NCBI GenBank assembly: GCA_025450155.1
Contig: JANWIB010000100.1
Span: 1-14,851, forward strand
Origin: Sphingobacteriaceae bacterium
Lineage (GTDB): Bacteria; Bacteroidota; Bacteroidia; Sphingobacteriales; Sphingobacteriaceae
DNA length: 14,851 bases
Reading direction: 5' to 3'
Numbering within the stretch: position 1 is the stretch's first letter; every line of letters starts with the position of its first letter. Below the pieces are notes generated by a model. It was not told the origin of the DNA and did no database searches. It saw only the letters and a list, made by a program, of their open reading frames with translations. A program made the position numbers and the translations under genes. Positions 7,389 to 14,144 of this stretch are shown in pieces.

Positions 7389-7405
7389 TGCTCCGATTGG
7401 GAGCA
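7389..7405 (+). repeat. Second small hairpin in the wza-wzc-upxY / GT4 spacer
   Basis: TGCTCC (7389-7394), loop GATTG, GGAGCA (7400-7405): a 6-bp GC-rich stem 9 bases after the larger hairpin. The spacer 7365-7507 (143 bases) holds no gene. It also contains the 8-base palindrome AACCGGTT near 7421. I found no exact TAnnTTTG promoter in it, so the GT4 gene is probably reached by read-through. Confidence 0.3.
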
Positions 7406-7507
7406 ATTAGTTGATATATAACCGGTTAGTCATTAATAGAATGTGATTGACGCGGCGAAGCCATGTAAGATTGATCTATAGGTTACATTTTAAGACGTGG
7501 ATGGGGT

Positions 7508-8629
7508 ATGAAAAGGCAGATATTATTTCTTACTTTAAAGACATTTAGCTTTACCGGTGGGATTGAAAAAGTATGTCGGATTTTTGCCAAAGTACTAAAT
7601 GATTTGAATTGGGATAAAGGAATTAAAAGCCAGATATGGTCGATGTACGACTCCTCTAAAGATCTGAATCCGTTATACTCAAATTCGACATTTCGGGGCT
7701 TTAATGGACAGCAGATTCGTTTAATTCTATCTGTACTTTGGAAACATCGCCAATTTGATACGATCATTCTTAGCCACATTAATTTGATACTTGTTGCCTG
7801 GCTGGTTCGATTGTTTTCCAGTAAAAAACGGATCATATTATTTGCTCATGGTATCGAAGTCTGGAAAGAAATTCCAAGTTGGAAAAAGCGATTTCTTAGA
7901 GAAGCTGGTGTAGAAATTTGGGCGGTAAGTCGTTATACAGCAGAGATATTAAATAAAAAGCATCAAATGCCATCGGGGCAGATTAAAATAGTTAACAATT
8001 GTCTGGATCCTTTTTTATCTCATACGGATACATTTGCTAAACCCTTGCAGTTATTGCAGCGGTATCAACTTGATCAACAACAACCGGTTTTATTTACTTT
8101 AACTCGTTTAACATCATCAGAAAAGTATAAAGGATACGATCTGATAATAAACTTATTACCGGAGCTTATTCAGGATTATCCGGATTTAATCTATATTATT
8201 GGAGGTAAAGCAGATATAGACGAATATAAACGACTTACCGTGTTAATAGAAGAAAAAAACCTTGATTCTCATGTAAATTTGGCAGGATATATTTCAGATA
8301 CGGAATTGAGCGATTATTTTAAACTAGCTGATGTGTTTGTAATGCCCAGTAGAAAAGAAGGATTTGGTTTGGTATTTATAGAAGCGGCTGCAAATGGCTG
8401 TAAAGTGATAGGGGGCAATCAGGATGGTTCTATCGACGCATTATTAGATGGCAGGTTAGGAAAACTGGTTGATCCTACGAATGCTAATGAAATTAAAAAT
8501 GCGGTTACTCAATATCTGAATATTGGCCGCTCGGATGAACAATCAAAAAAAATACAACAAGACTGTTTGGCTAAATTCAACTACGCCAACTATTATAACT
8601 ACATAAATCAATTACTTCAAAGTGCATAA
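7508..8629 (+). CDS. GT4-family glycosyltransferase
   Basis: This is a 373-residue GT-B-fold, retaining glycosyltransferase. The N-terminal glycine-rich loop 'FTGGIEK' (15-21), an acceptor-side His in 'LFAHGIEVW' (His114) and the 'AVSRYTAEIL' segment (139-148) mark the first Rossmann half. The donor half shows 'LTRLTSSEKYKG' with the conserved Arg200/Lys208 pair, 'GYISDTELSDYFKLADVFVMPS' and the EX7E motif 'EGFGLVFIE' (Glu284 and Glu292). It would add one sugar from a nucleotide or lipid-linked donor to the lipid-carried glycan at the cytoplasmic membrane; the specific sugar cannot be read. Its 3' end overlaps the ABC permease gene by eight bases, so the two are translated together. Length and motif spacing are normal for the family. 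Confidence 0.9.
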   Translation: MKRQILFLTLKTFSFTGGIEKVCRIFAKVLNDLNWDKGIKSQIWSMYDSSKDLNPLYSNSTFRGFNGQQIRLILSVLWKHRQFDTIILSHINLILVAWLVRLFSSKKRIILFAHGIEVWKEIPSWKKRFLREAGVEIWAVSRYTAEILNKKHQMPSGQIKIVNNCLDPFLSHTDTFAKPLQLLQRYQLDQQQPVLFTLTRLTSSEKYKGYDLIINLLPELIQDYPDLIYIIGGKADIDEYKRLTVLIEEKNLDSHVNLAGYISDTELSDYFKLADVFVMPSRKEGFGLVFIEAAANGCKVIGGNQDGSIDALLDGRLGKLVDPTNANEIKNAVTQYLNIGRSDEQSKKIQQDCLAKFNYANYYNYINQLLQSA

Positions 8630-9467
8630 ATCTGATTTTCAATGGGAAATTGAACCCGCTAATTCCTTGCTTGATCTTAAATTGAAAGATACGTGGGAAT
8701 ATCGCGATTTATTAATGTTGTTGGTACGCCGGGATTTTGTTTCATTCTATAAACAGACTATCCTAGGCCCCTTATGGTTCTTTATCCAACCTTTGTTGAC
8801 CACTATCATGTTCACCTTTGTATTCGGGAGATTGGCAGGAATTTCGACCGATGGCCTACCGCAGCCCTTATTTTACATGGCGGGTATTACGGCATGGAAT
8901 TATTTTGCAGAATGCCTGACTAAAACTTCTACTGTGTTTAAAGACAATGCCAATATCTTCGGTAAAGTCTATTTCCCAAGGTTAATTATGCCATTAAGTA
9001 TTGTAGTTTCCAATCTGGTTCGTTTTGCAGTGCAATTAGTTTTGTTCCTTGCGGTGATGGTATTTTATTACGTAAAAGATGCCTCATTTCAACCAACATT
9101 TGCTTTGGCGCTTTTTCCTTTGATTGTTTTGCTGATGGCAGCCCAAGGCTTGGGATTAGGAATGATTATTTCCGCGATGACCACAAAATATCGTGATTTG
9201 GCTTTCTTGGTCACTTTTGGAGTGCAACTGCTGATGTATGCTACAACGGTGATTTATCCGCTTTCGGCCGCCCCCCAAAATTTAAAATGGGTATTAGAAA
9301 TAAACCCTATGACGGCTATTATCGAAACTTTCCGGTACGGATTTTTAGGAGCGGGCACTTTTTCTTGGGTCTCTTTAGGCTATACCACATTAGTAACAGG
9401 AGGGGTGTTAATTTTTGGTATCGTAATCTTTAATAAAGTAGAGAAGAATTTTGTAGATACGGTATAA
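8622..9467 (+). CDS. wzm: Wzm-type ABC-2 polysaccharide export permease
   Basis: This is a 281-residue integral membrane subunit of an ABC exporter. The start is GTG 8622, inside the end of the GT4 gene; starting further in would remove the conserved amphipathic region 'WEYRDLLMLLVRRDFVSFYKQTILGPLW' (from about residue 25), typical of the Wzm/TagG family. About six hydrophobic segments follow (near 53-75, 85-100, 120-150, 160-185, 193-215, 250-270). With its ATP-binding partner, which begins three bases after this stop codon, it would move a completed lipid-linked polysaccharide from the inner to the outer leaflet. This is the ABC-dependent route, distinct from the Wzx/Wzy route normally paired with Wzc, so the locus has components of both. 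Confidence 0.93.
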   Translation: MHKSDFQWEIEPANSLLDLKLKDTWEYRDLLMLLVRRDFVSFYKQTILGPLWFFIQPLLTTIMFTFVFGRLAGISTDGLPQPLFYMAGITAWNYFAECLTKTSTVFKDNANIFGKVYFPRLIMPLSIVVSNLVRFAVQLVLFLAVMVFYYVKDASFQPTFALALFPLIVLLMAAQGLGLGMIISAMTTKYRDLAFLVTFGVQLLMYATTVIYPLSAAPQNLKWVLEINPMTAIIETFRYGFLGAGTFSWVSLGYTTLVTGGVLIFGIVIFNKVEKNFVDTV

Positions 9468-9470
9468 ACG

Positions 9471-10715
9471 ATGAATAATATCGCGATAAAAGTAGAAAAT
9501 CTAAGTAAAGCCTATCAGTTGGGCGAGATAGGGACAGGTACTATTTCACGTGACTTGGAACGTTGGTTTGCCAAAGTTCGAGGAAAAGAAGATCCTTTTT
9601 TGAGAATTGGCGAAACGAACGACCGCAATAGTAAGGGTAACAGTGATGTGGTGTGGAGCTTGAAAGATATCAATTTTGAAATAGAGCAGGGTGATGCCGT
9701 AGGTATTATTGGTAGAAACGGCGCTGGAAAAAGCACCTTGCTTAAAATTTTAAGTCGAGTTACTTCCCCAACTACCGGGAAAATTAGTGGCAGGGGGAGA
9801 ATAGCCAGCCTGCTAGAAGTGGGTACGGGTTTCCACCCGGAACTAACCGGGCGGGAAAATATTTACCTGAATGGGGCTATTCTGGGCATGCGGAAAAAAG
9901 AAATAGCTCGTAAATTCGACGAAATTGTAGACTTTGCTGGCGTAGAGCGTTATGTGGATACTCCGGTGAAACGCTACTCTTCTGGCATGTATGTGCGTTT
10001 GGCATTTGCTGTAGCTGCCCACTTGGAATCCGAAATTTTAATTGTTGACGAAGTATTAGCTGTGGGAGATGCCGAATTTCAGAAAAAATGCCTTGGTAAA
10101 ATGGGAGAAGTAAGCAAAGGTGAAGGTAGAACAGTGCTGTTTGTAAGTCATAATATGGGAGCCGTGAAAACTTTATGCAATAAAGGGATACTGTTAACAC
10201 AGGGGAATGTAAGTTTTTATGGAGCAGTTGCAGATACAATAAATTGTTATTCTCAGAATTTTATTAATAATAAAGCTGAATTTAAAAGTATTAAGGGAAA
10301 TAGGGGATTAGAGATAATTGATATTGTAATTAATGGTTCAAATGATCCATCAATAAATATTTTTGAGACAATAAAAATAGAAATTAAGTATAAGATTCAT
10401 AATTATGAATATTCAAATTTTGAAACATTCATAATTATCCATGATGAAAATGATACTGAAATAATCTCTTTTTTTCAAAAAGATGCTGGTAAACTAGCTC
10501 TTATTGATGAGAAAAATAAAAATGTTATAGCTAGCTTCGAAAATATCTTAAGGCCAGGAAACTATAAAGTTTCGGCTGGCTTTTTTGACCCTTATAGAAA
10601 TTTTGTCGATTGGGTAGCCCCAGCCTCCTTATTTATAGTTGAAGAAAATTTTCATGAAGGTGGTCGTTATGATTATCGATTAGGTAAAGTATTTTCGAAA
10701 GCAATATGGAGTTAA
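9471..10715 (+). CDS. wzt: Wzt-type ABC exporter ATPase with C-terminal carbohydrate-binding domain
   Basis: This is a 414-residue cytoplasmic ATPase subunit. The nucleotide-binding domain has Walker A 'GRNGAGKST' (81-89), the signature 'YSSGM' (169-173), Walker B 'ILIVDE' (189-194) and the H-loop 'FVSHN' with His227. The N-terminal insertion before Walker A (about 20-60) is usual in Wzt/TagH. The C-terminal ~140 residues, a beta-rich segment, match the Wzt C-terminal domain, which in characterised O-antigen systems binds the modified non-reducing end of the finished chain and licenses its export. Base composition falls sharply at about position 10200, near the end of the ATPase domain: sampled lines go from roughly 40-50% GC to about 20%. 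The C-terminal domain is thus likely acquired or exchanged separately from the ATPase. It is followed 19 bases later by an acyltransferase gene. Confidence 0.92.
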   Translation: MNNIAIKVENLSKAYQLGEIGTGTISRDLERWFAKVRGKEDPFLRIGETNDRNSKGNSDVVWSLKDINFEIEQGDAVGIIGRNGAGKSTLLKILSRVTSPTTGKISGRGRIASLLEVGTGFHPELTGRENIYLNGAILGMRKKEIARKFDEIVDFAGVERYVDTPVKRYSSGMYVRLAFAVAAHLESEILIVDEVLAVGDAEFQKKCLGKMGEVSKGEGRTVLFVSHNMGAVKTLCNKGILLTQGNVSFYGAVADTINCYSQNFINNKAEFKSIKGNRGLEIIDIVINGSNDPSINIFETIKIEIKYKIHNYEYSNFETFIIIHDENDTEIISFFQKDAGKLALIDEKNKNVIASFENILRPGNYKVSAGFFDPYRNFVDWVAPASLFIVEENFHEGGRYDYRLGKVFSKAIWS

Positions 10716-10734
10716 TTAGACTCATAGGTCGAAT

Positions 10735-11214
10735 ATGATATTTAAAAAAATAAATAATCAACTATTGAAATTGAAGAAATATTTTTCCAAATATCAGCTT
10801 TACAAGTTCAATAAAGGTTTAAAGTCTTGTGGAAATTCTGTTTACATAGAATTTCCAGTAAAATTTGAAGGTAAAGAATTTATCTCTATTGGAAACAACG
10901 TTTCTATAAATTCTTTCGTGCATATTTGGGGGCATGGAGGTGTAGTAATTGGAGATAATACGCTTATTGCTTCTCATGTATCAATAGTAAGTGTTACTCA
11001 TGATACTAATGCTGAAATTTATAGAGAAAGTCTTATTGAGAAAAAAGTAACAATTGGTAAAAATGTTTGGATTGGAACCCATTCTGTAATTTTACCCGGG
11101 GTAATTATAAATGATAATGCGGTAATTGGAGCGGGTAGTGTGGTTACTAAAGATGTTCCGCCTAATGTTGTGGTAGCAGGTGTTCCAGCTAAAATCATAA
11201 AATATAAGCAATAA
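10735..11214 (+). CDS. Hexapeptide-repeat sugar O-/N-acyltransferase
   Basis: This is a 159-residue left-handed beta-helix acyltransferase. A basic N-terminal helix (MIFKKINNQLLKLKKYF) precedes hexapeptide coils from about residue 40: 'ISIGNNVSINSFVHIWG', 'VVIGDNTLIASHVSIVS', 'VTIGKNVWIGTHSVILPGVIINDNAVIGAGSVVTKDVP' and the closing 'VVAGVPAKIIKY'. 'SVTHD' holds the likely catalytic His89. It would transfer acetyl (or another acyl) from acyl-CoA to a sugar of the glycan. It belongs to the low-GC block that also contains the Wzt C-terminal domain and the FkbM gene, and lies five bases before the latter. A role in capping or decorating the chain read by Wzt is inference from this linkage. Confidence 0.88.
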   Translation: MIFKKINNQLLKLKKYFSKYQLYKFNKGLKSCGNSVYIEFPVKFEGKEFISIGNNVSINSFVHIWGHGGVVIGDNTLIASHVSIVSVTHDTNAEIYRESLIEKKVTIGKNVWIGTHSVILPGVIINDNAVIGAGSVVTKDVPPNVVVAGVPAKIIKYKQ

Positions 11215-11219
11215 CTAAT

Positions 11220-11978
11220 ATGAATTTTCTTAAGAAGTTAGTGCCAAATTCAATTAAGCGAAATGGCAAGTATTTTTTATATGATATTTTAAAAATACCT
11301 TATACACGTTCAGGTGTTCCTATAGAAATTGTAGAATGGCTTCCTCCTAATAAGGCAATCAATTTTATTGATATAGGAGCACATTATGGGCACTTTACTT
11401 TAAATCTTTCTAAAGAATATGAAATTAAGAAGGGAATTTTAATTGAACCGCAAATTAATGTAGTGCCTATATTAAAAAAAGAATTCATAGATACTAATAC
11501 TTACAAAATATTGAATGTGGCAGTTTCAGATTCCAATGCTGAAACAGAGTTCTACATCAACAGTGAATTTGATTCCGTAAGTTCATTGTTAGAAATTTAT
11601 AATGAAAGCAGTGAATTAGAATCCTTAAAGTTAAAAAAGCCAAGTTTAACCAAGATTCAAACTCAAACATTAGATTATATTGTTGATCAACAGCAACTTT
11701 CTGATATTGACTTAATTAAAATTGATGTTCAGGGAGCGGAACACTTAGTGCTTAAATCTGCTATTGAAACATTGAAAAAGACAAAAATTGTTTATACGGA
11801 GTTTTCATTTAAGCCTCTTTATAAAAACTCATCAACATTTTTTGATTTATATAAGATTTTCTATGAGAATAATTTTTTTCTAGCAAACATAAGTCAGGGA
11901 TATTCATCTCCAAATAGAGAACTACTTCAGGGAGATGCATTATTTGTAAATAAAAACTATAACATTGGCAGAAGTTAA
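11220..11978 (+). CDS. FkbM-family SAM-dependent methyltransferase
   Basis: This is a 252-residue methyltransferase. The SAM-binding motif I is 'FIDIGAHYGHFT' (49-60), the acidic end of strand two 'LIEP' (74-77), and the family's late motif 'LDYIV...DIDLIKIDVQGAEHLVLKSA' spans about 151-181. FkbM enzymes O-methylate hydroxyls of sugars or polyketides and are common in polysaccharide loci, so a methylated sugar is expected in this glycan. Its last 14 bases overlap the next GT2 gene, implying coupled translation. The region is very AT-rich (sampled lines about 23-27% GC) compared with the ABC genes upstream. The methylated position and sugar cannot be told. Confidence 0.9.
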   Translation: MNFLKKLVPNSIKRNGKYFLYDILKIPYTRSGVPIEIVEWLPPNKAINFIDIGAHYGHFTLNLSKEYEIKKGILIEPQINVVPILKKEFIDTNTYKILNVAVSDSNAETEFYINSEFDSVSSLLEIYNESSELESLKLKKPSLTKIQTQTLDYIVDQQQLSDIDLIKIDVQGAEHLVLKSAIETLKKTKIVYTEFSFKPLYKNSSTFFDLYKIFYENNFFLANISQGYSSPNRELLQGDALFVNKNYNIGRS

Positions 11979-12861
11979 TATAAGTTATGTAGTTTGTACT
12001 AAAAATCGTCTACCTTTTCTAAAGATTCTGTTTAATAATTTCTTTAATCAGATTAGTAATGATGAAGAGATTATAGTGATTGACGGAAATAGCACTGATG
12101 GTTCAAAAGAATATTTACAGGAATTATACAACGATGGTATTATTCATCAATTCTTATCCGAGCCTGATAAAAATCAGGCCCATGGCTGGAATAAAGGAAT
12201 GCTGCTTGCCCAGGGGAAAGTAATCAAGAAAATTATAGATGATGATGTACATTCGTATATTGCTATCCAACAATGTAAAAAATACATGCTGGACAATCCT
12301 GAAATTGATATATGCATTTCTGATAATTTAGAAACTCAGCTATTGGCTTCGGAATCTATTTCCTGCTCGACCCGAAAAGAACAGTTTTTAGCGTGGAAGT
12401 CTGGCCGTACAAAAAGCTTTACATTTAGTGATATGTCTATGCTTATTCGCAGGTCATCATTGAGTTTTATCGGATTATTTGATACACAATTTAGGATGCT
12501 GGACTGGGAGTATTCGTTAAGATGCTCCTTTCTTCAGGCAAAAATTGCCTACTATAGCGGATATAATACGTTGGCGGTAAGCACACCGGGAAATATTACC
12601 TCGACAACGCCAAAAAGTCTTTTAAGCCTGGAAGGTAAAATTGGGCAGATAAAGTACAATTATATAGGCGATCGTTCTGAAATATCACCTTTATCTAGGC
12701 TGAAAATTTTTATTGGTAAACTAATTGGTTATCGTAAGCCACAAATAGCACACAAGCAGTTGGACGAAAAATTTATTCCAGATTTACTGCAAACATATCA
12801 AAGCCTATATCAGCAACTAGAAAAACAAAATCAGGAAGGATCTTTTGACTTCTATAAATAA
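11965..12861 (+). CDS. GT2-family glycosyltransferase
   Basis: This is a 298-residue GT-A-fold glycosyltransferase. The first strand is 'ISYVVCTKNR' (6-15), the nucleotide motif 'IIVIDGNSTDGS' (36-47), 'DKNQAHGWNKGM' (68-79) the loop typical of WcaA/Rfb-type enzymes, and 'IDDD' (91-94) the metal site. The C-terminal part (about 230-298) is basic and amphipathic, suited to membrane contact. The start is TTG at 11965, the only usable initiator between the in-frame stop at 11947 and the conserved N-terminal strand; it overlaps the end of the FkbM gene by 14 bases. Base composition is low at the 5' end and rises to near 40% and above by about position 12180, so the right edge of the low-GC block lies within this gene. 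The sugar specificity is unknown. Confidence 0.87.
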   Translation: MAEVNISYVVCTKNRLPFLKILFNNFFNQISNDEEIIVIDGNSTDGSKEYLQELYNDGIIHQFLSEPDKNQAHGWNKGMLLAQGKVIKKIIDDDVHSYIAIQQCKKYMLDNPEIDICISDNLETQLLASESISCSTRKEQFLAWKSGRTKSFTFSDMSMLIRRSSLSFIGLFDTQFRMLDWEYSLRCSFLQAKIAYYSGYNTLAVSTPGNITSTTPKSLLSLEGKIGQIKYNYIGDRSEISPLSRLKIFIGKLIGYRKPQIAHKQLDEKFIPDLLQTYQSLYQQLEKQNQEGSFDFYK

Positions 12862-12872
12862 TTCGAAAGACC

Positions 12873-13115
12873 ATAAGTGATAAGCTTTCTCTTTTTTATA
12901 CAAGGAATATACCTAATCATCCGTCTAAAATACGGATAGTAAATTGGCTAAACAGCGTTTTTTCAAAGACAGGGTTGCTATAGTTAGTCACAATATTCAT
13001 TATCATGTTTCTATAAAAGAGTATATGGGCATGAGATTTTATATTCCAGAACTCTGAATTAGCATTCTACAATTATTTATTAGAGAAAGGTTATCAACCA
13101 TCCTTATCCGTGTAG
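12873..13115 (+). pseudogene. Decayed gene remnant (N-terminal part, possibly of an FkbM-like methyltransferase)
   Basis: The 263-base gap between the GT2 and GT10 genes is not empty. In one frame (from ATA 12873) it reads '...RNIPNHPSKIRIVNWLNS...'. After a T-run (12958-12963) coding sense continues one frame over as 'DRVAIVSHNIHYHVSIKEY...', ending at TGA 13055-13057. It resumes in the first frame as 'NSELAFYNYLLEKGYQPSL' and stops at TAG 13113. Restoring one T in the run joins the first two parts. The joined reading is about 80 residues and lacks any catalytic region; it ends where the GT10 gene begins. The 'PxHPxKxRxxxWxN' pattern recalls the N terminus of some Bacteroidetes FkbM methyltransferases, but this is a weak match from memory. 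There is no ATG at the start. I see no other feature in this gap. Confidence 0.55.
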
Positions 13116-13124
13116 CCTAAAAGA

Positions 13125-14144
13125 ATGCGAAAAACTGTCAGAATTAAATTTCAAAATGGCATAAACTCTCAAATAGCTATTAATGAAATTTTAAATGACC
13201 TAACCGATACGTTTGATTTTGTTGAATCAGAAAATCCAGATTTTATTCTTTTCGGGCCTTATGGGAATGATATCCCTTCAAAATCGGATAAGTATGTACG
13301 TATCGGTTATTTCTGCGAAAATATTATTCCTGACCTTTCCATTTGTGAATGGGCATTTGGAGTGCCACTGGAAAGTGAAATAAAAAGTTCGAAATATAAA
13401 CGTATCCAATGGCACGGATTTAACCCAAAAACACTGATCAAAGACTTAACGGATAATAAAATAGATCAAATTGTTAGTCAGAAGACAAAATTTTGCAACT
13501 TTTTATATTCTCACCCAGTACCCTATCGAGAGGAATTTTTTAGGCAACTATCTAAGTATAAAAAAGTGGATGCTCCAGGAAAATCAATGAATAATATGCC
13601 CTCCATCGATCAGCTTTACTCTGGAAATATATGGGAACGTAAAAGAGCCTTCTTGTCTCCATATAAATTTACAATTGCATTTGAAAATTATGTTTATCCG
13701 GGTTATCAAACAGAAAAGCTGTATGATGCGATGTTAACCTATAGCCTTCCGATATATTGTGGGGATCCTTGCATCCATGAAATATTCAATACCGAGAGCT
13801 TTATAAATTGTGCCGATTATATCGAGATAAACAATTCCTCCACGGTGAAATTTTTAGAAAAAAATGCTCAGTTGGCTTTTAATGATATTTTACCTCAGTA
13901 TCATCATTCGCTTTCGGACAGATTACGTAGAAAAGCAAAGGCATTTGCAAGAGGCCTTAAAATGCGCATGCAATTTAACAGGCTCAATTTTTCAAGCCTG
14001 ATTGACCGTATTATAGAGATTGATCGTGATGAAGAGCTGTATAAAAAATATTTGCTCGAGCCATGGTTCAACCATAATAGAGTTTCTGAACAAACTTCAC
14101 TGAAACAGCGGTGGGTAGAAATATTTGACAATGAGTACCAATAG
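13125..14144 (+). CDS. GT10-family glycosyltransferase (alpha-1,3/1,4-fucosyltransferase type)
   Basis: This is a 339-residue protein of the GT10 family, whose bacterial members transfer fucose from GDP-fucose. The diagnostic C-terminal motif is present: 'KFTIAFENYVYPGYQTEKLYDAM' (181-203) with Glu187, Asn188, Gly193, Thr196, Glu197 and Lys198, followed by 'LPIYCGDP' (208-215). The N-terminal half includes 'YSHPVPYREEFFRQLSKYKKVDAPG' (about 128-152), also typical. The C-terminal region (from about 265) is rich in Arg/Lys and probably contacts the membrane, as in Helicobacter enzymes. ATG 13125 follows a degraded gene remnant without a clear ribosome-binding site. The 3' end overlaps the acyltransferase-3 gene by 14 bases. 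Fucose as donor is inferred from the family; GT10 members using other sugars are possible. Confidence 0.88.
   Translation: MRKTVRIKFQNGINSQIAINEILNDLTDTFDFVESENPDFILFGPYGNDIPSKSDKYVRIGYFCENIIPDLSICEWAFGVPLESEIKSSKYKRIQWHGFNPKTLIKDLTDNKIDQIVSQKTKFCNFLYSHPVPYREEFFRQLSKYKKVDAPGKSMNNMPSIDQLYSGNIWERKRAFLSPYKFTIAFENYVYPGYQTEKLYDAMLTYSLPIYCGDPCIHEIFNTESFINCADYIEINNSSTVKFLEKNAQLAFNDILPQYHHSLSDRLRRKAKAFARGLKMRMQFNRLNFSSLIDRIIEIDRDEELYKKYLLEPWFNHNRVSEQTSLKQRWVEIFDNEYQ

Noticed and set aside
9877..10239. 120-codon minus-strand open frame within wzt
   Set aside because: It is antisense to the strongly conserved ATPase domain, with no recognisable motif.
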